Source: Nitrososphaerales archaeon TH5894 (GTDB lineage: Archaea; Thermoproteota; Nitrososphaeria; Nitrososphaerales; Nitrososphaeraceae). Taken from it: DNA of 11,883 nucleotides. A program made the translations under genes and the position numbers. The notes beneath the pieces were generated by a model, which worked only from the letters and a program-made list of their open reading frames with translations, did not search any database and was not told the origin of the DNA. Shown in pieces: positions 6,106 to 11,883 of this stretch (within the stretch, counting starts at the first letter, position 1; each line of letters begins with the position of its first letter). The stretch is taken from positions 1 through 11,883 of the forward strand of contig JAATVK010000146.1 of the NCBI GenBank assembly GCA_014523485.1, in the 5' to 3' direction.

Positions 6106-6595
6106 GCTTCTATTTTCAACTGCTAAAAAGACAATAATTATTTTTAATTAATACAATATTTATTAAAAATTGAAATGAAAAATAACTATTTATAAATGTC
6201 CATGGTAATGGTTATATTAATCAAAAATAAAAAAAGTAAATTATCTACTTAAATCAATATGCTAATAAGTAATTCACAAAATTATGAATAAAAATATGGA
6301 AAAGTCTACTCTCCTTTGTTATAAATTAAAGGTTTACACCTATTTTAATTGATTTTTTGGTAGACGTTTATATTTTTATAATTAAGTAAAATGTTTAGAA
6401 GAGTATAATAAAATAAAATATCAAAATTATATTTTTATAGATAGAGAAAAAAAATTATATTATAATGATCTTTGTCTAGTTATAGAAATATTAGTAAATA
6501 TTTTGTCTTAGTTTCTGTTTCCAATTCTGCTTTTTAAATTTTTCTTAATTATAAAATGAACAATATAATAAAACAATCATAAGTATCTGGTTGGG
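6106..6595. other. AT-rich intergenic region without a supportable gene
   Basis: Both strands were read in all frames. Only very short frames occur, for instance a 22-codon one at 6285, and none shows family features. No tRNA-like cloverleaf is visible. The one local structure is GTCTAC (6304-6309) inverted as GTAGAC (6360-6365), enclosing CCTTT (6313-6317)/AAAGG (6328-6332). Confidence 0.5.
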
Positions 6596-7030
6596 TTATT
6601 CTGTAGTTTGTAATTCATCTTCAAATAAATTTTTTCTCACTTTTATGGGAACATCATAATATGATGCTAGGGCAATGGCATCAGAGGCCCTATAATTCCG
6701 TAGAATAAGCGTGTCCTTTCTTCCCCTAAAGTATAAGTTAGCACGTAGTACTGATCCGCTCATATATATTCTGACTTCCATTAATAATAGATCTTGCATT
6801 ACAGCTATTTCTTCAACTAGATTGTATATCGTAGGAATTGTATTCTTGTCTCCTTCTCTGAACCTGAGTATATGCTTTGCAACCTCACCTGAAAATGCAT
6901 TAATAGGAAATTCCTTTCCTTCTATTGATTTCAAAATTAAAAAACCTTCCAATCCCAAATGATCGGCGTAACCAATATTACTAATTTCTACGGGAATGTA
7001 TTCATCATTTGATGAAAAAATATCATTCAT
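6596..7030 (-). CDS. bifunctional nuclease (BFN/DUF151) family protein
   Basis: The protein matches the DUF151 family, named after plant and bacterial proteins reported to have DNase and RNase activity. Two conserved blocks are clear. LKSIEGKEFPINAFSGEVAK (33-52) corresponds to the first strand and helix, and RASDAIALASYYDVPIKV (114-131) is the characteristic R-x-SDAIALA-x-x-x-x-x-PIxV block. Length 144 is typical for stand-alone archaeal copies, which lack the UvrB/C domain fused in some bacteria. It would act in the cytoplasm; the physiological substrate is not known for archaea. The gene is divergent from the membrane-protein gene at 7133 across 102 bases, which must hold both promoters. 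The start ATG at 7030 is the only one before the conserved domain. Confidence 0.85.
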   Translation of the reverse strand: MNDIFSSNDEYIPVEISNIGYADHLGLEGFLILKSIEGKEFPINAFSGEVAKHILRFREGDKNTIPTIYNLVEEIAVMQDLLLMEVRIYMSGSVLRANLYFRGRKDTLILRNYRASDAIALASYYDVPIKVRKNLFEDELQTTE

Positions 7031-7132
7031 ACCTATTAATATTAGGATAAACTACGAGATAAATTTTTCATATATTCATATAATAATAAAATTTATTTTT
7101 GGTGGTTTAGTTTAATAGAGTAATTCACAACT

Positions 7133-7948
7133 ATGAGGATAAAAGAAAATATTTTATTGAAGAAAGGTTTAAGAATAATAATTTTTAGTGTTTCATCATT
7201 AATATTTTCTTATGTTTTTTATTCCAAATTTACTAACCCAAATTATAATGATATAATAATGTTTACACCTGTCTTATTTAATATATCAATAGGATTACTA
7301 ATAATAACGTTTATTTCATCAATAGCTATTTGTTTCGGTTTGTGGAATCTTTATGTTTCAAATGAACCAGCAAAAAAAAATTTAAAATATTTTATTTCCT
7401 TCCCATTTAAAGAAAAAAAATACATTTTAATAATGATATTATCTGGAATTTTTTATGGTATTATTTTTAGTTTTCTTTCTCAGATATTTGTCTTTACTGA
7501 TAATGGATCAAATTCTTTTGAAGATAATAAATTTAATCCCTCAATAAAAATAATTCCATGTTGTAACACAATAGGGTATGTACCTATAACATATGTCTAT
7601 TTAACTGAATATTTTTATATATTTCTAATTCCACTTAATATAGTATTAGTATTTATTGTTTCATTCTTAGTAGGCTTTAATATTTCTATAAATGCTTTTA
7701 TGATAAAAAGATTAAAAGATAAAAATAAATTAAGAGTAATAGGAGGTATTGGTGCAACTTGTGGGTTATTTATTGGATGTCCTACTTGTGCAGGTAGTAT
7801 AATAACAGCAATTTTTGGATTTAGTGCTGGAACCACAACTATATCAATATTGGCATCGTTTCAAACTGTATTTATAGTTATAAGTATTCCTGCATTAATG
7901 ATTGCACCATTTATACTTGCTAAGACTTTTAAAAATCGAATAATTTAA
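7133..7948 (+). CDS. six-helix membrane protein with CPTC motif, function unknown
   Basis: The 271 residues are strongly hydrophobic, with about six membrane helices near 12-30, 44-70, 97-121, 156-184, 203-231 and 236-264. Between helices 3 and 4 is a loop of about 35 residues containing a CC pair (C143, C144). Helix 5 carries three cysteines in a glycine-rich setting: C210, then GCPTCAG with C216 and C219. A CxxC pair inside or at the edge of a membrane helix suggests metal binding, thiol redox chemistry, or a fold-stabilising disulphide, perhaps involving the CC loop. I cannot name a family. The closing KTFKNRII gives a basic end on the presumed cytoplasmic side. It is transcribed divergently from the DUF151 gene and has no close downstream partner. 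The AT-rich codon choice (many ATA, TTA, AAT) is a little stronger than in EF-2 or mpgS. Confidence 0.75.
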   Translation: MRIKENILLKKGLRIIIFSVSSLIFSYVFYSKFTNPNYNDIIMFTPVLFNISIGLLIITFISSIAICFGLWNLYVSNEPAKKNLKYFISFPFKEKKYILIMILSGIFYGIIFSFLSQIFVFTDNGSNSFEDNKFNPSIKIIPCCNTIGYVPITYVYLTEYFYIFLIPLNIVLVFIVSFLVGFNISINAFMIKRLKDKNKLRVIGGIGATCGLFIGCPTCAGSIITAIFGFSAGTTTISILASFQTVFIVISIPALMIAPFILAKTFKNRII

Positions 7949-8125
7949 AAATATTTGAAATTGTTAATTAGGCTTTATATTAATACAAATTTCATTTTAT
8001 AAATTTATTCAAAATTTTTGTTTACTGAAAAAAATTGAGAAATTTTATTTAAAAAAAAAAGGGAAAATTTTAATATTATCAGATTGAATATCAGTTAAAT
8101 AAAATAGTATCACTTCTTTTACAAA

Positions 8126-8296
8126 TTGGAGGACGAATCATTAGAGAGGTTATTAAAATCATTCATTGATGAAAAATCGTTGATTAAATTACTTAGAATA
8201 CTTGAGGATGAAAATACAGGAAAAAATGCTCTAAAAATTGATAACAAGTTTAGAAAAATAGTACAAACAGACATGCAAAATTATTTCTATAATTAA
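8126..8296 (+). CDS. possible small protein, 56 aa, TTG start
   Basis: A frame opening after TAG (near 8105) reads from TTG 8126 to TAA 8294-8296. The peptide is charged and helical (LEDESLERLLKSFIDEKS, then LIKLLRILEDENTGKNALKI) with a heptad-like leucine pattern, unlike random translation of AT-rich DNA. A TATA-like TTAAATAAAA at 8095-8104 is about 26 bases upstream, correct for a leaderless start at this TTG. GGAGG at 8128-8132 overlaps the start and serves no downstream ATG in this frame. No family is recognised. It could also be the remnant of a longer gene. The surrounding 7949-8125 and 8297-8320 hold nothing else supportable. Confidence 0.35.
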   Translation: MEDESLERLLKSFIDEKSLIKLLRILEDENTGKNALKIDNKFRKIVQTDMQNYFYN

Positions 8297-8320
8297 AATT
8301 TATTATTATCATTTATCTGA

Positions 8321-8331
8321 TTTAAATATAT
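8321..8331 (+). promoter_or_regulatory. TATA-like box of mpgS
   Basis: TTTAAATATAT is about 50 bases before the mpgS ATG, predicting a transcript start near 8353 and a leader of roughly 27 bases that includes the Shine-Dalgarno site. Confidence 0.4.
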
Positions 8332-8366
8332 GTAGGTCTCGTTTTACATTGGTTTTTACTAAAAAA

Positions 8367-8370
8367 GGAG
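8367..8370 (+). promoter_or_regulatory. Shine-Dalgarno site GGAG of mpgS
   Basis: GGAG lies nine bases before ATG 8380 within AAAAAAGGAGAAA. It fixes the mpgS start and contrasts with the other genes here, which appear leaderless. Confidence 0.6.
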
Positions 8371-8379
8371 AAATAATAT

Positions 8380-9567
8380 ATGAAATTAGATTTACCTCGA
8401 TTTACTGAAAGATTTGGATCAATAAGTCTTCATGGTGTACAGCGAGTTTTTGAGCTGGATTCTGGTTCAGATAAAGGAAAAAAAGTATCGGAAAATATTA
8501 CAGGAGTTGGTAATGAGCAAATTTCAGAGATAGAAAGTAAGATGGCCATAGTTATTCCCATAAAAAACGAAAGATTGAAGCTATTAGAGGGTGTTTTAAG
8601 TGGAATTCCTCATGATTGTATGACTATTATAGTTTCAAATAGTCCTCGCCAACCAGTCGATAGATACAAATTAGAAAAAGAATCACTTCAACAATTTAAT
8701 CGATTTGCTAACAAAAATGCATTAATTATTCATCAGCGTGATGAAGGTCTTGCTGAAACCTTAAGAGAGGTGAATTACAATGAGTTAATAGGTTCTGATC
8801 AACTCATTAGAAACGGCAAAGCGGAAGGAATGGTATTAGGAATGCTTCTTGCTAAAATGACTGGTAAAGAATATGTCGGTTTCATTGATGGAGATAATTA
8901 TGTACCTGGTGCTGTCAATGAATATGTAAAAATTTTTGCCTGCGGCATAGCAATGTCTGATACACCTTATAAGATGATAAGAGTTTCCTGGATTTATAAA
9001 CCCAAGATTTCTGAAAGCGGAATTTATTTTTCAAAATGGGGTAGAGTATCTGAAATTACTAATCACTATTTAAATTCTCTTATTTCATATTATACTGGAT
9101 TTGAAACTGAAGTAATGCGAACTGGAAATTCAGGTGAACATTGTATGTCTCTCAAACTTGCAGAATTACTTAATTTTTCTTCAGCATTTTCTGTAGAAAC
9201 TTATGAAATTGTAAATTTACTTGAACAATTTGGCGGAATATTACCTACAGAAAATCAAGATGCAATGGATAAAGGTGTAGAGGTAATGCAAGTTGAAACC
9301 AGAAATCCCCACTTTCATGAGGATAAAGGAGAAGCACATTTGAAAGAGATGATTAATGGATCACTAGGATGTATATATCATAGTAGAATATGTCATCCAA
9401 AGTTACAAGAAAAGATACTTGAAGAATTAAAAAATAAATCAACACTAGATAACAACGAAGTTCCACCGGTGTTAGAAAAAATAAATCCCTTTAAAGAGGT
9501 AGATATAAAAACTTTTGATAAAAAATTACATGATAAAGCAACCAGTTTGATACATTGGAATTACTAA
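8380..9567 (+). CDS. mpgS: mannosyl-3-phosphoglycerate synthase (GT55)
   Basis: The enzyme joins GDP-mannose and 3-phosphoglycerate to make mannosyl-3-phosphoglycerate, the first step to the compatible solute mannosylglycerate, in the cytoplasm. The nucleotide-binding start MAIVIPIKNERLKLLEGVL is at 55-73, VSNSPRQPVD at 85-94, RNGKAEGMVLGMLLAK at 144-159, and the metal-binding GFIDGDNYVPGAVNEYVK at 167-184 with D170 and D172. The KWGRVSE, TNHYLN, TGFETE and TGNSGEH motifs follow. Length 395 matches single-domain archaeal enzymes. The matching phosphatase (mpgP) is not adjacent: the next gene, EF-2, is convergent. It must be elsewhere or be fused or replaced. The start is set by a Shine-Dalgarno site. 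Mannosylglycerate synthesis is known from soil group I.1b thaumarchaeotes, which supports the taxon guess, and would serve osmotic or heat/desiccation protection. Confidence 0.93.
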   Translation: MKLDLPRFTERFGSISLHGVQRVFELDSGSDKGKKVSENITGVGNEQISEIESKMAIVIPIKNERLKLLEGVLSGIPHDCMTIIVSNSPRQPVDRYKLEKESLQQFNRFANKNALIIHQRDEGLAETLREVNYNELIGSDQLIRNGKAEGMVLGMLLAKMTGKEYVGFIDGDNYVPGAVNEYVKIFACGIAMSDTPYKMIRVSWIYKPKISESGIYFSKWGRVSEITNHYLNSLISYYTGFETEVMRTGNSGEHCMSLKLAELLNFSSAFSVETYEIVNLLEQFGGILPTENQDAMDKGVEVMQVETRNPHFHEDKGEAHLKEMINGSLGCIYHSRICHPKLQEKILEELKNKSTLDNNEVPPVLEKINPFKEVDIKTFDKKLHDKATSLIHWNY

Positions 9568-9632
9568 AGTGCTGTCAAATTCGTTTAATACCAAAATATA
9601 AAAATAAATTAGAGAATCTGTAAGTTGCTCTA

Positions 9633-11834
9633 TCATTCTTTGTCAATAAATTCATCAGGACTTGGAGGTTCTGGATTAAGCCCTTTTCTTTTGCGTACGT
9701 CAGCAATAAGGGTTCTTATAACAGACTGAGGGACTGCTTGCCAACTTTTAAAGTAAGTACTCCAGAGTGCTTTACCTGCTGTCCCGCCACGCATAATCTC
9801 TGATAAATCAAAAGTTTCAGAAGCTGGAACTTCACCTTGCATAATAGCTATAACAGCTTTTTGGTCAACATTTAATAATTTACCTCGTTTTGCGGATAAA
9901 ATTCCTGCTACAGTACCTATTTGCTCTTGAGGACATTTTACTTCGATTCCTAGTATAGGTTCCAAAAGTACTGGATCTGCGATTAACATAGAACCCAACA
10001 TCGATCTTCTTGTTGCCGGCATCAATTGTGCTAATCCTCTATGAGCAGGGTCCTCGTGTGGGACAAAATGATTAAGAACAAATTTAACACCTCTAAGGGT
10101 CTCATGTGCTAGGGGTCCTGAATGCACTACGTCATCAAATCCTGATTTTATCGAGTCCATTGATTCTTGAATAAATTGAACTCCTTTAGTTTCGTCGATC
10201 AACATATTTCCTGATGGATCAATAGCACTAACATTCCTGGCTTCATCTGCATTCCAGCCCTTTTCTCTAAGGATTTTAGCTAATTCTTTTTTATCCATAT
10301 CTTCCTTTATGTATCCATTTTTAATCATTTCTATAATATCTTCTTTAAGTGATTCTACTCTCATGAATATCTTATTATGTCTATTAGGAGATTTACTCAT
10401 AATAGGTCCGCCTTTGGTACGAATCGTCTCTCTATAATTGATTAAAGGTTGAGAGGTAGTTATAGATAGACCGGCTTCTTGTAACAGTGATGTAGCGATT
10501 TCGAGATGTAATACACCCATTCCAGCCATTAATGTTTCTCCGCTTTCTTCATTTATTTTGATAATAAGATTTGGATCTTCAACTGTTATTTTACGAAGAG
10601 CTTCTACGAGCTTGGGAAGATCTTTTGGATGTTTAGTTTCTACAGCAATTGTTACAACAGGTTCGGAAACATATTTAATGGATTCAAAAGGAACAATATT
10701 TTTAACGCTAGAAATTGTTTCACCAGCAACGGCATAATCTAAACCTAAAAGAGCAGGAATATTGCCAGCAGGTATAACACTAACAACTTCTCTAGTATTT
10801 CCCATATAGATGTTTACGGATTGAACTTTTCCAGGCCGTTTGGCATCTATTAAATAAACCTCATCTCCATCTTTAATAGTACCAGAAAATAATCTTCCTG
10901 TAGCTATTCTGCCCGCTTGTGGATCCACATTAATTGTAGTCACCATCATAACTGCTGGACCTTTTTCATCACAATTTACTAACGACTTCCCGATATCAGA
11001 ATTTAGATCTCCTGGCCATATCTTTGGGATTCTATATTTTTGAGCTATATGAGGCGGAGGATGATGCTGAACAACCATACCTAGAACTGCTTCATGAAGG
11101 GGTGCTTTCTCAGAAAGAGCTTTAATCTTGGATGGATCCTCAGAAGTATATGCATCATAAACATCCTTGAAACTAAACCCCTTTTTTTGGGCTACCTTAA
11201 AATTAAATCCCCATCTATCTTTAGCAGATCCAAATGCTACATTATTTGCCTGTATACTCACCTTCCATTTCTCTTTTAATGCTGGTTCTGCATAAATATC
11301 TACTAATTTATTGAACTCTGCTATAATATTTGATAGCCATTTTTGCATTGCAGGTGGATCTAAACGTAATTCCTTTACCAAGCGATCTATTTTATTTATA
11401 TAAAGAACAGGTCTAACTCTTTCCTCTAGAGCTTGTCTGGTTACAGTCTCGGTCTGAGTCATAATACCTTCTACAGAGTCAGAAACAACTACTACCCCAT
11501 CAATTGCACGTAAAGCTCTTGTTACTCTACCAGTAAAATCAATGTGCCCAGGTGTATCGATCATATTTATAACATATTCCTTACCTTCGTGCTCATAAAA
11601 TAGAGTTACATTAGCTCCTCTGATAGTCATCTGCCTATTTTGTTCAAGTTTCATTGAATCGAGAGCTAACGCTTGTCCTGCTACAGAAGGGGAAATAATT
11701 CCGGATGCAGCCAAAAGACTATCACTCATGGTAGTTTTACCATGATCTACATGAGCAATAACACCAAAATTACGTATTTGATCTTTAGTATCAATAATTC
11801 TAATAATATCTTGAGTTGATTTGAATTTAGGCAT
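9633..11834 (-). CDS. fusA: translation elongation factor 2 (aEF-2)
   Basis: This GTPase moves tRNA and mRNA through the ribosome after each peptide bond. At 733 residues it is full length for archaea. GTPase motifs are the P-loop AHVDHGKT (27-34), RQMTIRGANV with T70 (switch I), DTPGH (93-97) and NKID (147-150). Domain II begins near 290 (GPAVMMVTTINVDPQAG). Domain IV carries HEDPAHRGLAQLMP with H598, the expected diphthamide site, which distinguishes it from bacterial EF-G. Domain V includes EPILGIEVKCP and AKRGKLL near 625-657. The start MPKFKSTQDI lies in an AT-rich leader with TATA-like TTTAATAA (plus 11858-11865) about 25 bases upstream and no Shine-Dalgarno site, so it is probably leaderless. 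It is separated from mpgS by only 65 bases, end to end. No frame break is seen. Confidence 0.97.
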   Translation of the reverse strand: MPKFKSTQDIIRIIDTKDQIRNFGVIAHVDHGKTTMSDSLLAASGIISPSVAGQALALDSMKLEQNRQMTIRGANVTLFYEHEGKEYVINMIDTPGHIDFTGRVTRALRAIDGVVVVSDSVEGIMTQTETVTRQALEERVRPVLYINKIDRLVKELRLDPPAMQKWLSNIIAEFNKLVDIYAEPALKEKWKVSIQANNVAFGSAKDRWGFNFKVAQKKGFSFKDVYDAYTSEDPSKIKALSEKAPLHEAVLGMVVQHHPPPHIAQKYRIPKIWPGDLNSDIGKSLVNCDEKGPAVMMVTTINVDPQAGRIATGRLFSGTIKDGDEVYLIDAKRPGKVQSVNIYMGNTREVVSVIPAGNIPALLGLDYAVAGETISSVKNIVPFESIKYVSEPVVTIAVETKHPKDLPKLVEALRKITVEDPNLIIKINEESGETLMAGMGVLHLEIATSLLQEAGLSITTSQPLINYRETIRTKGGPIMSKSPNRHNKIFMRVESLKEDIIEMIKNGYIKEDMDKKELAKILREKGWNADEARNVSAIDPSGNMLIDETKGVQFIQESMDSIKSGFDDVVHSGPLAHETLRGVKFVLNHFVPHEDPAHRGLAQLMPATRRSMLGSMLIADPVLLEPILGIEVKCPQEQIGTVAGILSAKRGKLLNVDQKAVIAIMQGEVPASETFDLSEIMRGGTAGKALWSTYFKSWQAVPQSVIRTLIADVRKRKGLNPEPPSPDEFIDKE

Positions 11835-11857
11835 ATAGAAAAAAAAAATTAAATAGA

Positions 11858-11865
11858 TTATTAAA
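11858..11865 (-). promoter_or_regulatory. TATA-like box of EF-2
   Basis: On the minus strand it reads TTTAATAA, about 24-31 bases before ATG 11834. Spacing suits a leaderless archaeal promoter. Confidence 0.4.
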
Positions 11866-11883
11866 CTTTCCTTGATCAGAAAA

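Noticed and set aside
6268..6279. AGTAATTCACAA, repeated at 7119-7130 before the membrane-protein start
   Set aside because: A 12-base match is expected by chance several times in an AT-rich window of this size, and the first copy precedes only a 22-codon frame.
6711..6962. 83-codon plus-strand frame
   Set aside because: Antisense to the well-supported DUF151 gene; low-complexity Ser/Ile/Leu composition.
7615..7836. 73-codon minus-strand frame
   Set aside because: Antisense to the CPTC membrane protein, whose hydrophobic helices explain its composition.
11094..11279. 61-codon plus-strand frame
   Set aside because: Antisense to EF-2, inside conserved sequence.
1..11883. tRNA, rRNA or CRISPR
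   Set aside because: No cloverleaf with a T-loop GTTC-type core, no rRNA-like block and no regularly spaced repeats were seen on either strand.

Overview
The window looks like chromosomal DNA of an AT-rich archaeon, most likely an ammonia-oxidising thaumarchaeote of the Nitrososphaerales (Nitrosocosmicus or Nitrososphaera type). This is inferred from an archaeal EF-2 with the HRGxAQ diphthamide loop, an archaeal/eukaryal-type t6A methylthiotransferase, a mannosyl-3-phosphoglycerate synthase, PadR and AbrB regulators, and several genes that start about 20-30 bases after a TATA-like box with no Shine-Dalgarno site. No search could be run, so the taxon is an inference.

Left part (1-2900), all on the minus strand: a 59-residue cysteine-rich protein, the tRNA t6A37 methylthiotransferase, an isocitrate lyase/PEP mutase family enzyme, and a 52-residue zinc ribbon.

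Middle (2900-5490): a decayed transposase (minus) with two frameshifts, a nonsense codon and an internal tandem duplication. It is followed on the plus strand by a 60-residue AbrB-type DNA-binding protein, a structured non-coding stretch, a PadR regulator, a perfect palindrome, and a GTG-started 119-residue protein of unknown function. The last overlaps by four bases, tail to tail, with an unknown 96-residue protein on the minus strand.

Right-middle (5550-8300): a small exported beta-rich protein and a bifunctional-nuclease (DUF151) protein, both minus and separated by a very AT-rich gap of nearly 600 bases; then, divergent from the nuclease gene, a six-helix membrane protein with a CPTC motif, and a possible 56-residue leaderless gene.

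Right end (8320-11883): mannosyl-3-phosphoglycerate synthase (plus, with a real Shine-Dalgarno site) faces elongation factor 2 (minus) across 65 bases.

Most genes have their own promoter-like sequence and the strand changes often, so there is no long operon. The housekeeping functions are translation (EF-2, tRNA modification) and compatible-solute synthesis. The less ordinary parts are the transposon ruin, the PadR-palindrome-unknown gene pair, the structured stretch before PadR, and the CPTC membrane protein. I found no tRNA, rRNA, CRISPR array or intact mobile element.
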